Positions 44,412 through 55,495 of a stretch of 64,000 nt of DNA are shown here, piece after piece. The notes beneath the pieces are model-generated. The model made no database searches, was not told the DNA's origin, and worked only from the letters and a program-made list of their open reading frames with translations. Within the stretch, counting starts at the first letter, position 1. Each line of letters begins with the position of its first letter. The translations under genes were made by a program, and so were the position numbers. The DNA is from Lutjanus erythropterus (lineage: Eukaryota > Chordata > Actinopteri > Lutjaniformes > Lutjanidae). Where the stretch lies: positions 2,221,820 through 2,285,819 of the forward strand of contig CM034604.1 in the NCBI GenBank assembly GCA_020091685.1. Direction: 5' to 3'.

Positions 44412-46830
44412 GTGGTCCATACTGACACCTGCTGCAGCAAATCAAAGCCTGGCATGAAGACGTTTCCTAGAATGTATCTGCTCAGAGCAAATTTCACTGC
44501 TGTCATCACTTGAACTTGCCAGCACTATCAATCTGATTCACTGAAGCTGTAAAGCTTTCATTAGAACACCTTGCCTCTTGTCTGAGGCATGAGGGCTGCC
44601 TAATGAATTCATGTTATGTTCCTCTCCCTTTATAGTGCAGTATGATATTTCAGGATTCAATTATCCTCTGTAATCTCTTGAACTTGATCTCCTGAAGAGC
44701 CAGGAACTCAAACAATTTCACATCCTTCTACATGTTTAAAGCTCATAATCTCACACGATGTGTGTAGATGGATACATGTATCATGGCCTGGATATTTAGA
44801 TGATTAGAGGCAAAAAGTAGCCTTTAAACCCTTTCAAGTGTGGCTAATAGGGGACTGGTTAGTTGGTGTATACACCCAACTAGTGAAAGAACCGGAGACC
44901 ACATAAAACACATCACTGCACCAACTAATAGGAGGAGTCACCATCACATGTTCTTGAGATTTGGGACAAATCGTTTCCTACCAAAAAAAAACTTTAAAAA
45001 TGATCAATACCAACACTAATTCCATTTTTCGATGAAAAAAGTATACTTCATGGATTTATATATAAATATATATGGAATTTATGAAAAATTTTGCTATACT
45101 TTTTCATGTTTTTACTTTTTTCAGTTTTTAAAGCTGCTCTGTGCAAGAACACACCCTTGTTCCAGACTAGAATTCACAACTTCAAACAATTTAAATATGT
45201 GTTAAAAGCCTTCCAAATCTAAAACTAACACTACCTAATGATAACATAGGTATAAAAATGTCCTGTTATAATCATGTTTGTTTAAAAATCTATTTCTAGG
45301 AAAGTTTTGGCCCTTTAAAGTTGTGTCCTAAATTTCCAGTCCTTCAGATTTTTACAAAACGTTTAATTTAATCGGGCATAAAAAGGGTCAGCTATACCCT
45401 AAGGACCCCTGTCTCACTTCCAGGTTTAAAAAAGACAGGAATACTGCTCAAGCACTGGTAAACTTTTTATTTTTTGTCAAATTCATTCAATAATATTTCT
45501 ATCAGATGTGTCTCAACCATAACACGTCAACTCTGTAGTCCTTCTAACTCATAGCTAAATAGGAAATAAATAAGTTTGAAAATGTGTATTTTCATTAGCA
45601 TTAAGAGAACTCTGAGCAACTGTAAAAAGTAAAATGGCTCCTCAGTATGACTATGCTGTGAAATGAAAAAAACAACAACTACTTTTTGTCAACTCTAAGA
45701 CATCAGCTCAGTCAGATTTAATAAAAAACGTAATCTCTAGGAGGTTGGCCTGCTACAAGGTTTAATAGCCAAGAGTTTGGTCATTTATATTTAATTGAAT
45801 TTGAAACATCCATTCTCCTCAAAATACAGTTTTGTCCCACTTCTCAAGAATGAGTGCAGTATTAGAAGAACATCTTATCCTCCACATCAACACTGTAGGT
45901 TCAGCTGTCTGTCCTCTGCTTCAACCTAAACTCCTCCAGCTCCTCTTCATCTCAATACAACCACTCGAGGTCGGACAGCTGACAGTAAAACAATATGTAC
46001 TGTATTCACTGTAAGCTTTTTTACAAAGAGAGGAGCATTAAATCTAATCTGGAATCTGCGAAGGACAATGCTCCAGACAGAGCAGCCAGATGTCTGTTTA
46101 AGCGCACAGCTCCCTAAGTCTGCCCTGGATTAGTCTGGTGGAAACAAACCCTCACCCTGCGGGGACTGAAGCCCCAGGTGCACAGACACACACACAGACA
46201 CACACACACTTCCAGCCCAGCTTCCTATCCCTCCCACCCTCCCCTCAGGGCAGGCAGCGGCCCGGCCACACATGATTTAGGGAGTGAGTGGCAGCGTGAA
46301 TGGGAAAAACACAGATTTGGAAAGTGGTGGCAGGCTGTGTGGAGAGGTTAACGACAATGGATTGTGAGTTGAATTGGGGTCATTTCAGTTAGATGATACG
46401 AAGCAGAGCCTGTTCACACTTTCACTGTTTCCAGGAAATGTCAAGTAGTTTTTGAGCTACTGCACTGTTGTATAAAGTTCCAAGGGTAACCAAAACAACA
46501 CAAGTATTTGATTGGCTTTCAGCTGCTACTTCTCCCAGCGGCTGCTGGTGGTCAATCAGCGGTCAAGATCTGATTACTTCTTAGTAACTTTATCCTCTGT
46601 TACGTACACATTTTACAAACACTGTGAATGTTAACTGAAAATGTTTCTGACATATTGTGATTCTATAGCACAGTAAGCACCATTTGTTTCACCAGGGCTT
46701 AAATGTGCCAATGAATATTTCATCAGTGTTTTACTTGGAAGTGAACTTCAAAGAACTTGAAACTTTGTCTGTATGTGGAAAATAAAACTAATTTATTGTA
46801 GCTGAGATAATGGCAACATTACCTTCGTAT
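44412..46830. other. Long stretch without recognisable gene
   Basis: 44560-44760 is unique with 'attcaattatcctctgtaat' and could be conserved. 45020-45110 is an AT-rich imperfect palindrome ('gatgaaaaaagtatac', later 'ctatactttttcatg', with 'tatatataaatatatat' in the middle). 46180-46210 has an imperfect (CA)n. No gene is recognised; the 60-codon frame at 45832 is not supported. Confidence 0.45.
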
Positions 46831-46974
46831 TTAAAGGGATAGTTCAGGTTTTTATTAGGGATGGGACTTTAACGCGTTAATTCTGATTAATTAATTACAA
46901 AAAAAAAAAAAAAACGTGTCCAAAAAATTAATGCATTTAATCGCAGTTTGCATTCCAGACAACACAGAATGTTT

Positions 46975-49204
46975 TTTGTTTTTTTTGTTATAGTTTACAG
47001 ATAATATGTTCAGATCAGCAGCTGTTTGACTTCTGCAGCTACAGAGGTCCATGCCTGAATAGTCTGTTCGGTGGCTCCATGTATTCTGGCTATAGATTGT
47101 TCAAAAAGTATAATATTCAAAAAAGATGTCAGCCATTGTACATGAGTGAGTGTATGGGGGGGTTTCTATCTAAGTGCTAACATCTTTTTCGCTGCTGTGA
47201 GGCCTGAAAACAAAACATTATATTTGGAGGGAGAAAGAGCCAGTGATGATGTATCATTTAAAATCAACAGTCTGGGACAACAAGGTATACGCACATCCAG
47301 TAAATCTGATAAGGTGGATGATATCTCTTTCCAAAAAGTAATAACTGCAGGACACTCCCAGTACATATGTAAAAATGAACCCAGGAGACCAAGTGGACAT
47401 AAATGACAAGTTGGAGAGGATGCAAGTTTCATAAGGTATTGTTTTCTAGGAGTGAGGTATAGCCTATGTAAAAAATTAAAATGAATAAATTTATGGTTAG
47501 GATTTTTGGATGTACAATCCAAGTTGTCCAAGACAGCCAACCAGTCCACATTACCAGTGTCTCTCTCCCACACCTGTTGAATAGCAAGAAGGCCACAGGA
47601 AGAGTTCAATAACAGATTATAAAGCTTACATACTAAACCACTTGATTTGACACCAACATCTAAAATGATATGAAGCTCATGAGTTTGTAAAGGATGGTCC
47701 CAGGGTACCCCATAGGCGCGCATCAAAGATCTGAGTTGCAAGTACAAGAAAAATGAAGAACCAGGTAAATCATGTGATACTTGCAAATCGTTGAATGCTC
47801 TGAGGCCCTCTTCATTACAGACGTCTGACAAAGTATGGATTCCTCTGTTGCTCCACTGGGGAAATGTAAAGGGGACGCCTCCAGTAAGGAGGGCAAAGTT
47901 ATGAAAGATAGGACTGTGAGTATGCCACTTTAGATGAAAGTGAGTTGCTTTTACTACCTTTTGCCAGGTTGATAAGAGGAAAGACATTATGTAGCCCAGT
48001 TTAGATTTTGAACATTTACAAGAGAGATTACAGTACACCAAGTCTTGTAATCGATGAGGGGAGGCCAGATTCTCCTCAATAGTTTTCTATGAAGTTACTA
48101 GCTTGGAGTCAAACCAGACTGATAATGGGCGCAACACATATGACCAAAAATACATCTCAAAATTAGGGACGGAAAGTCCTCCTTTTTTCCTGCCACGTTG
48201 TAAGGTAGACAATTTGAGACGGGGACGCTTGCCCTTCCAGATAAATTTAGAGATAAGGTCGCGGATCTTACCCCTATAACCCTGAGGGGGTGAGAGGGGA
48301 AGCATATTCAAATAAAAATTAACCCTTGGTAAAATATCCATTTTTATAGTTGAAATACGTGCTTGAATGGAAAGTGGGATAAGAGACCATTTTTTCACAT
48401 CAGCTTCAACTCTACTTAAGATGCCCTGAAAGGACTTTTCCACTGGAATATTGGATGGTATGGTGGAAGGGACAAGGAAAGAGTTGAGAGGAAGTAGTGA
48501 TGACTTAGACCAGTTAATTTCAAAGCCTGATAAAGCACCAAATTCTTCAAAAGTGTCCAAAACCTGGGGGATGGAAGTAGGGGCATTATCTAAATACAGT
48601 AAAATATCATCAGCAAATAAAGATATTTGATGTGATGTTTTACAAAAGGTAATGAAAGAGATAGATGGGTGCTGTCTTATTGTTTGCGCCAAGGGCTCAA
48701 GAGAAAGGACAAATAATAAGGGCGAAAGAACACAGCCCTGCCTAGAACCCCTTGAAATACTAAAAGGAGGTGAGAAGAGATTTCCTGTAATAATCATGGC
48801 TGAGGGGTTAGCATATAGTACTTTAACCATATTTATGAAGTTAGAGCCCAAGCCAAATCTGTCCAAAGTCATCCTTAAATAATCCCATTCCAGGCGATCA
48901 AAGGCTTGTTTAGTATCCAATGAGATGACTGCACAAGAAGATGCAATATCCTTAGAGAAATGTAGAACATGCAGTAGTCTACGTATATTGTCTGCTGCAT
49001 GGCGAGTTTTAATAAAGCCGGTCTGGTCGATGATGTACAAGTTTGGTCATATGTGTTCCGAGTCTTACCGCTAGCACTTTAGCGTATATCTTAATTTCGG
49101 CGTTTAAAATTGAGAGAGGCCTATAGTTGCTACAGAGGGTGGGGTCTTTATTTGGCTTTGGGAGAACAGTCAAAATGGCAGAATTGGCATGCCTATCAAA
49201 GAAT
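46975..49204 (-). mobile_element. 5'-truncated L1-clade LINE with 12-bp TSD, inside the hAT
   Basis: CACAGAATGTTT flanks the insert at 46963-46974 and 49205-49216. The tail on the minus strand is A-rich ('aacaaaaaaaacaaaaaac'), the 3' UTR is about 190 bp, and the body is ORF2 from just before the reverse-transcriptase domain to its stop at 47166-47168. The 5' half (ORF1, endonuclease and linker) is missing, as usual for L1 copies truncated during target-primed reverse transcription. It was inserted after the hAT, because its duplication is made of hAT sequence. Confidence 0.9.
47166..49204 (-). pseudogene. L1 ORF2 remnant: reverse transcriptase and C-terminal zinc-knuckle region
   Basis: ORF2 of L1 LINEs makes cDNA at the target nick. 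Reading on the minus strand, a first piece (about 49204-49040) has LPKPNKDPTLCSNYRPLSIL, the N-terminal reverse-transcriptase motif. After a one-base shift near 49035 the frame 49040-48087 continues with DQTGFIKTRHAADNIRRLL, the A-motif region SLDTKQAFDRLEWDYL (usual consensus DAEKAFDR), RGSRQGCVLSPLLF, and the catalytic FADD box at about 48606-48617. A TAG stop at 48087-48089 interrupts. The same frame then runs to 47166 with the C-terminal CHLC...HMYWEC zinc-knuckle-like motif of L1 ORF2. Family ORF2 is about 1200 or more residues, and about 670 are represented here. One frameshift and one stop mean it is dead but not old. Confidence 0.9.
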
Positions 49205-50090
49205 CACAGAATGTTTGTCAGTGCATGAGTTCCTGGTCTGCCGATCACACTGACCCCTAATTTACACCAAGTGCAGCTGCACTTGGAGAGATACGCTGCA
49301 ATTCTAGTCAATGCTGTAATTTATACCAGAAGCACAGCGGCGTCTCAGCAGCGTCCCAGAAGTGGTTCGGCGCTCTGCTCCACAGAGAATACGCAGCAAG
49401 TCTATTTTTGATGGATGGTGCGTCAATTGCCACAGAGCAGGTCAAACAGGTAGGAAGTCAGGCTCGAAAAACAGGGGAGAATCCGGTTGATTTTCAAAAT
49501 AAAAGACCCCGTGCAGACTCGCGATCATAAAGACAGAAAATAAACAAATAAACTACGTAGCCTGCTTATCCACGGTAGAACCACAAAGAGCAAGAAAAGA
49601 GGACTTAATCAACAAAATCAGAGCAAGTAAACATAATCAGACAGGCAAAATGCTGCGCTGCTGAAACGCTTCTGAGTTTAAAGTTCTATGAAAGCTTGAA
49701 TATAGCCACCATTATGATTTATAGTGCCACTGTCAGACTGATGCAAAATAAACAATATTTTGTTGTTTAAATGTTTGCATGTGTCTATGATTTGATTCAG
49801 TCATATACCAAAATCCATTTAAATTGAAAAATGTTGCTTCTTGTGGCAAATATTGTTATGCCATTAAAATGTGATTAATTGAGATTAATTAATCACAAAG
49901 CCTCTCTTAATTAATTGCGTCCCACCCCTAGTTTTTATATAAGTAGTCAGTGTATTACCTTCATTAGATGGTGGTTGTCACACCCTCAGTTTGGAGAAGC
50001 AGCAGGAGAACCAGTGTAGAAAGCTAAGCAATGTACTGCTGTGGACAGGGTCAGCAACAGAACATACACAGAGATATTATCTTTTTATCT

Positions 50091-50744
50091 ATTTCAGGCA
50101 TTCTTCCTCCTTGTCAAAACCTGGTACCTAAGTCAGCCACAATGAAACTCTTGTCAAAGAGTCTAGTGTGTTATGCTAGTAGCAGCTAATGTAGCATCGA
50201 GCCTGTAGCCTAGCTGACTCAAGTGACATCAGTTGAGGCAGTTTATCAGATTGTGTGCATGTTCCTCTGGAGCCACTGAGGGCTTTATACAACCTACAAA
50301 AAATGATCAACTCTGTGGAATGTTTCAGCATCTTTCAGCTCACCGTTTTGTTTTTATAGTTTGCAAATTTTACTGTTTTTGTTATCCATTCTAATCAACC
50401 TCATTTCTGTAAGGTAAAGATGACTCCAAATGAAAGCTAATGTTGTTCTATGTCTGCATGGATGTGTAAATAGGCAGTTGTTAACATGTTAGCCATTATG
50501 CTTATTCTGCTGCCCCAATAAACCAAAACAAAAAAGAAATTATTTTCACAACTAATCATAATATTCAAAAGTAGCAGTAGAAGTTAGATAGTCTGGCATC
50601 AAAAGACTAATTCCCATATGTGATTTAATCTGGACCATTTTTAAAAGTACACTAAAACAGGTTTCTTTATCATTCTGAGCAATCCAGTAACAAAATCTTG
50701 ATCAACACTGCCTATTTTGACTGACTGAGTTTAGAGAGTTGGGA
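50091..50744. other. Short unassigned stretch
   Basis: 'gtagcagctaatgtagc' and 'ctgtagcctagctgac' are reminiscent of fish repeats but unassigned. No gene. Confidence 0.45.
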
Positions 50745-50925
50745 GGCATTCTGCTGCACGGACATGCTGACTGGACACAACTGCACAGACCTACAACCAA
50801 TCAGAGCAGCAAAACGTGTGACATATTACTTTTCAAATCTGGGCTGGTGACGCTCATATATCAATCATTGTATGGAACCAGCCCCATATTAAAGTTGTTG
50901 TGATTGGGCCGGCCGGATCTAAGAC
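50745..50925 (+). repeat. Dispersed repeat R3, copy 2
   Basis: 'catgctgactggacacaact', 'agacctacaaccaatcagag', 'ctgggctggtgacgctcata' and 'tatcaatcattgtatgg' match the reverse of 36405-36590. The two copies differ at many sites but are collinear. The continuation 'gttgtgattgggcc' also matches ('ggttgtgactggcc'). Confidence 0.7.
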
Positions 50926-51512
50926 TGACATCCTGACATTTGTGACACAGACATGCCATTGGAATTTCAAAATAAACTTGCATTTTAAAGATGATATAGA
51001 TCCATAATTTCACTTTGCATTAATAACTTTGGGTTGTTGAACATTACATTGATATATTGATCCAAGATCGCTGTGTAGTTACACCTCTAACTGCCTGTTA
51101 CCCGTTCTAAAATGCAACTATTGCTAAACAGAGTATTAATATATACATGTACCACAAAACGGGCTTTTACAAACACAAAAAAGTCATCATCCATATCCAA
51201 CTGTCTTTGAGTACCAACTTGCAATCCATGTTTACTCAGTAGCAGCAAACTGGTTCACTTTTGTTTAACTGCCTAACTCACATAATTAATGTTAATTGAA
51301 CACAGCTGATAAAATCTATACATGAGAAGCTTGCTGACAGTGTTCATTCTGCCCTTGATTTGACTGGGGACAACTGGAAGCACAGTGACCTTTAATGTTG
51401 AAAGGGAGTCATTGTTGCTTTGGTGTGCTCTACATTGTAACCTGCAATCTGGATGATTAAACTGAATCCAGAGCTGAGAGATCCATTTAATAGTGTTCAT
51501 ATATCAAGAAAG
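50926..51512. other. Short unassigned stretch
   Basis: AT-rich unique sequence with one 75-codon minus frame (51273-51500), unrecognised. Confidence 0.45.
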
Positions 51513-51640
51513 TAGGGCTGAACAATTCATAGAAATTTTTATCAAATTCACAATATGGCCTACTGCAATTTTCATGTCGCAGGAGTTGCAATATTTGTGA
51601 AAGGCAAAATGCAAGGCAATTCAAAATATCATTTTATATC
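51513..51640 (+). mobile_element. hAT-like element end
   Basis: 'tagggctgaacaattcatag', 'tatcaaattcacaatatgg' and 'tgcaattttcatgtcgcag' follow the pattern of a fish hAT family beginning AGGGCTGAACGATT. The distal end is not seen. Confidence 0.45.
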
Positions 51641-51694
51641 AAATTATTGTCCTGCTGCAGATATGTCCTGGTCTAAACATCAGATTCCTTAGAC

Positions 51695-51880
51695 TTAAAG
51701 GAACAGTTCACTCAAAAATGAAAATTCAATGATCTACTCACCCTCAAGAAAATAGTGTTCAGAATCTCCCAAACAATGGAAGTTAAGGGTGACCAGTTTT
51801 CATCTGGAAACAAACAACAGAAAAGAAACATAAAATGCCTCCATACTGTTTGTCTCAAGTGTGTGTCTTCTGTATAAGAA
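51695..51880 (+). mobile_element. MITE M4, copy 2 (right half missing)
   Basis: 'ttaaaggaacagttcactc' then 'aaaaatgaaaattcaatgat' and 'ctactcaccctca' equal the left end of the element at 30932. 'gaatctcccaaacaatggaa', 'ggtgaccagtttt' and 'acataaaatgcctccatact' match its interior. Between end and interior about 80 bases present in copy 1 are deleted, and the right terminus is absent. Confidence 0.8.
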
Positions 51881-52104
51881 CTAGAAAATATTTACTGACA
51901 GCATTAAAAAAACACAAACATTACCAGTAAGCATTTGGCAGGAGAATTATAAATTATATCTATGTGCACACTGAGATGTATATTAATTCCATACATAAAC
52001 ATAATCCACTCAATTAGCATACGAGGCACACACAGTAATAATGCCAGGTGTAAAGGGCACCTTTGTTTATGTCTAATTGCATCTCCTCTGCTACAGTAGT
52101 GCAT

Positions 52105-53060
52105 GATAAAGGCTAGCCAGCAGCCTGTTTACTGCTGGTAATGGCTTCCTCACTTCCCACAAACCCCTGCTGGTCTCCCAGGGATACGCATGGCGTATTA
52201 GGAATGATGAAGCCGTGGCAGATGGGCGAGCTCCCTCTCCATGCCCACTTGCCTTATTTGTGTCACAGGCTGGTGAGGCAAAGCATCATTATCTGCTAAG
52301 TGGCTCCTTCTCCCAGGGTGTGTGGCCAGGTCTGTGCTCCGAGAGGGAGATAAAGAGAGAGTGAAGGACAACATGGGCAGAGTAAGGGATGGAAAAGAGA
52401 AGGAGCGTGTCGTCTGCCTGTGGCTCAGGTAATCAGTTGGAGTGGAGCCCGCGCCCCGCTGCCTGCACGCCGCTGAGCCTCAGGAGGCTGTTGTCTTTCG
52501 GCTGTCATGCTCCACAAAGCTGCCATCCATTTAAAGTGGCACTGAATTAAAGGCCTGTGATTTATCTGAAGGGGTCCATCTTAAGGCTTCACACTGGGAT
52601 CCTAAAGGTAGCCATTAATTTCCCAGAATCAATTATGTGAAATGGCTAATTAATAAAAGTCTGAATTAATCAGAGGGAGAGTGCGTCATCAGAGTCACAT
52701 ATGACCACCATAATGGGCTTGGTTCATCATCAACTCCAACTGTGAAAGTCCGAGGAAATGGCCACCATTATCGCTGATGACAGCGCGGCCCGCGCTAATG
52801 GCCATGTCGCTTATCAGGACTGCAGGTGTGTAATTGTTCAGGAGGGATTCTGCTAACAAACAGTGAAAGGCAAAAGCCATTCTGGAACAAAAACCACAGC
52901 TGCAGGACAAATAAGATGAGACAATGTGCTGCTGTATTTGCCACACGCTATCAGGAATCGGCTGGATGTATTCCAGCAAATAATGTCCGGGCATAAAACA
53001 CACAGCAACCGAGGAAAAGGACGAGAGAACGTGCAGCAACTGTGATAAAAATACGCCATA
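52105..53060. promoter_or_regulatory. Candidate cluster of conserved non-coding elements
   Basis: The largest repeat-free, compositionally distinct block of the window. Motifs include 'gtagccattaatttcccag', 'aatggctaattaataaaagt', 'ctgaattaatcagagg', 'ccattatcgctgatgacagc' and 'cgcgctaatggccatgtcgc'. CpGs and homeodomain/TALE-like TAATTA and TGACAG words are clustered. The 162-codon minus frame 52695-53183 shares its region with an 83-codon frame in another phase and has no domain, so I do not call a gene. Such blocks in vertebrates usually flank developmental regulators; which one is unknown here. Confidence 0.35.
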
Positions 53061-53847
53061 TTCTGAGGAAGGCTGTAGCCAGGCAACAACACAGAGAAAC
53101 ACATGAAGTGTTGTAAGGCAGCTCAGCAGGGGGCTGGAAAACAAGCCCAAATAAACCTTGTTATTTATCAATGTCCAGTTCAACCAGCTTAAATCAACAG
53201 TGTGACGGCTGCACCCATAACTGGCCTCAAGACTCCATTTGTTCTTATTAGATGAGTCATTTCACATGTTGCACCTATGGTTGTTATCAGCAGGTATTCT
53301 GCTATGAGGAGATGTAGTGAGCTCCTGACTGATGGAACAGAACAGATCATATGGACCCATCACACAACTGAATGGCAGAAGCTGTCATAGTTCAGACAGA
53401 CTCATCCATCTAGTGTCTGTTATGAATTCTGTTTTGCCTCTGGAAACACAAAAGCTCTTTTCTCTGTGAAATACAGTATGTGTTTCTATATAAAAATAAT
53501 ACTATTTCAATCCAAGGCCAGGCTTTGCTGTCTCATAGAATTTATTCTCTGTTGCCTAAAGGACGGCAGTTAAATCTGACCAGAGTGAGAATTCTCTCAC
53601 TGAGATGAGCCTGTTGTACATAACCAACACAAGACTGCATGTGGCTTAAGTTAGATAAAGACATGGCATTAACACTATAGGAAAATGTTTAGGAAATTCA
53701 GCACACACTGTCCAGATCTAACAAATAAACCCCATGAAAGTCAATAAAGTCTCTTTTTTAGAGTCTGAATCAAAGTACAAGAGAGACGTGCCCAGTATTT
53801 TCTCAAATTCAGCTAAACTTATAGAATTAAGAACTAAGAATATAAAA
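53061..53847. other. Stretch without recognisable gene
   Basis: Unique AT-rich sequence. No element or gene recognised. Confidence 0.5.
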
Positions 53848-54178
53848 ATAAAATTAGGGGAAATTATGTTTATTGACTTTACAAGAGTAAAATGAGAAGA
53901 TTGATATCAATCTTGTGATAAGTCCAGAGCTCTAGTCAGGACATGGTTAGCCTAGCTTAGCATAGACACTGTAGACAGGGGTTGAAAGCAAGCCCAAGTT
54001 GAAAAATATACTTACCAACACCTCTAAAGCTCACTAATGAATGGAAAAGTAATTTTAATCCATACACAAAGAGAAAATAATGTGGGAATTACAATATGTG
54101 GTTTCAGATGGACATGCAGAAATGCTGGACCTACTGACTCTAAGCTAGGCTAAACATGCACCGACCTCACCTCCACAC
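53848..54178 (+). mobile_element. Fish MITE M5, copy 1
   Basis: 'aaattaggggaaattatgtt' (decayed TTTTGGGAAATACGCTT), 'aatgagaagattgatatcaa', 'catggttagcctagcttagc', 'caacacctctaaagctcact' and 'ctaagctaggctaaac' reproduce the order of a common teleost MITE with TTAAAGGAATAGTTCGACA termini. Copy 2 follows directly in the same orientation. Confidence 0.65.
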
Positions 54179-54985
54179 TTGAAGAAATAGTTCAACATAG
54201 AAAGATCAATGTCCATATTAAAGCTGCAAGTAGCATTGAATCGGCCCTCGCACCTCTGCACTAGTCAGGGCATGTGGGATCTGCAGCCCATGTGGAAAAT
54301 ACCAAAACTGACTTAACTCAACTAATTCAAAATGGCCGACTTCCTGTTGGGTTTAGCCTGTAGGTCTAAGAGACTTTTTTGTGCGTCTTTGCATGATTAA
54401 TTTGTGTTCCACTTTTTGTGTGGGTTGGTCAAAAATGCTGTTGGGGCTGCCGTTGCCATTTGTAAGAAGAGGAATCTGAGCAAATCCAATAAGGTCCTCA
54501 CAGCAGTCGGTGCTCAGGCCCTAACAATATCTGTGTTAAGTACAGAGCTGAAGTTGGAACATGGTTAGTCTAGCTTAGCATACAGACTGGAGGCCGGGTA
54601 CAGCTGGCCTAACTCTGCACAAAGTTAAAAAGAACACCTGTACAGCTCACTTATCAACATGTTTTGTTGGTTAAATGGAAAAATTTGTGGCTTTAGAGGA
54701 GTTATACTGTAGAACTATTTCTGGTTGATCAGTGACTGCGAGTAGCTTCTCTGAGCCTTATGAGAACCTCCTCCAAGTTTGAATAACTCGCCTCAAAATC
54801 TCAAAAATGTTTTTACGTTTTGGTTCACTTATGGGTTAAACAAACAAGATACAGTACAGTGTGTTGGTATGAAAATTATTTTCACTATGGAACAGCCAGC
54901 TGTTTTGCCGGCTTCCACTTCTTATGCTAAGCTAGGCTAAATACTTCCGAAATGCAATGAAAATAAGAGTCAGTTATTTCATGTG
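54179..54985 (+). mobile_element. Fish MITE M5, copy 2 (interrupted)
   Basis: Left end 'gaagaaatagttcaacat' then 'agaaagatcaatgtccat' (54179-54220). The body resumes at about 54528 with 'ctgtgttaagtacagagctg', 'acatggttagtctagcttag' and 'cttatgctaagctaggctaa' and ends near 'gtcagttatttcatgtgaaa'. The interval between is a different repeat. Confidence 0.65.
54221..54527 (+). mobile_element. Fish repeat AAAGCTGCAAGCAGC...GGTGCTCGGGCCCTAA, inside MITE M5
   Basis: 'aaagctgcaagtagcattga', 'cggccctcgcacctctgc', 'aatggccgacttcctgttgg', 'agagacttttttgtgcgtct' and 'gtcggtgctcaggccctaac' match, in order, a repeat widespread in fish genomes. Both ends are present, so the 307-bp copy is near complete. 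It separates the left end of M5 copy 2 from its body. A clean duplication is not readable ('atatt' / 'aatat'). Confidence 0.75.
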
Positions 54986-55487
54986 AAATTTAGCCTTGAC
55001 ATTTTAGCAATTTTTTCAACATACATTCTTGAAGAACCAGTCAAAGAAGCAAAATAATAATTACCCTTGTTTTAGCTGTTCTTATTATTTAGAAAAGTGT
55101 TTTTGTTTGTTTTTTTTAAAATCTTGTTTAAGGATATGCTACATTTTTACATTCTTCCAACTTGTAAAATCATTGTGACCAATAAACTGACTGCTATTGA
55201 GTTTTGTTCAGATTGTTGACAAAAAAAATCCCTTTACTTGAACAAATTTGAACATTTGTTTGTGGACAATGTATTCAATAGAAACCTACTGTACTAAATA
55301 CAGCAACATCAGCTCTATCTGCCAGCTAGCAACATACATGCCAAATGTGTTTGGTGTTCCTGTATTTTTTCTGTTATTTTCACCCAGAACCTTCTCCTTT
55401 TTCTTTGACTCTAGTGTTGTTATGTGACTCCAACTCCAACCTACGAAGGGCATTATTTTCACGTCACATGGACAGGTTTTCACTTCT
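54986..55487. other. Unassigned AT-rich stretch
   Basis: Nothing recognised. The minus frame 55286-55534 enters the hAT and is chance. Confidence 0.45.
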
Positions 55488-55495
55488 GTCTCCAT

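Larger units (their letters stand above)
46856..49930. mobile_element. hAT element (TAGGGATGGGAC ends) with perfect 8-bp TSD, carrying an L1
   Basis: Left end TAGGGATGGGAC and right end GTCCCACCCCTA match at 11 of 12 positions as inverted repeats. Sub-terminal 'attaattaat' words occur on both sides. GTTTTTAT is duplicated exactly at 46848-46855 and 49931-49938. The span is 3075 bp, of which 2230 bp is an inserted L1 plus a 12-bp duplication. The hAT itself is about 833 bp and non-autonomous. Its right part (49250-49580) is CpG-bearing ('ggttcggcgctctgctccac'). No hAT transposase frame is visible. Confidence 0.92.
46831..50090 (+). mobile_element. MITE M3 (TTAAAGGGATAGTTCAGG end), split by a hAT element
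   Basis: 'ttaaagggatagttcagg' (46831-46848) is the left end of a common fish MITE. The sequence expected next resumes only after the hAT, at 49931: 'tataagtagtcagtgtatta', 'ccttcattagatggtggttg', 'gtttggagaagcagcaggag', 'ctaagcaatgtactgctgtg'. The uninterrupted element would be about 180 bp or more. Its right terminus was not found, so the end given is approximate. The same family contributes to the foldback at 57.5-58.0 kb. Confidence 0.8.

Noticed and set aside
48652..48882. Plus-strand frame of 76 codons
   Set aside because: Antisense shadow of the L1 reverse-transcriptase frame.
52695..53183. 162-codon minus-strand open frame
   Set aside because: Lies in the candidate conserved non-coding block, overlaps an 83-codon frame in a different phase, and shows no recognisable family.
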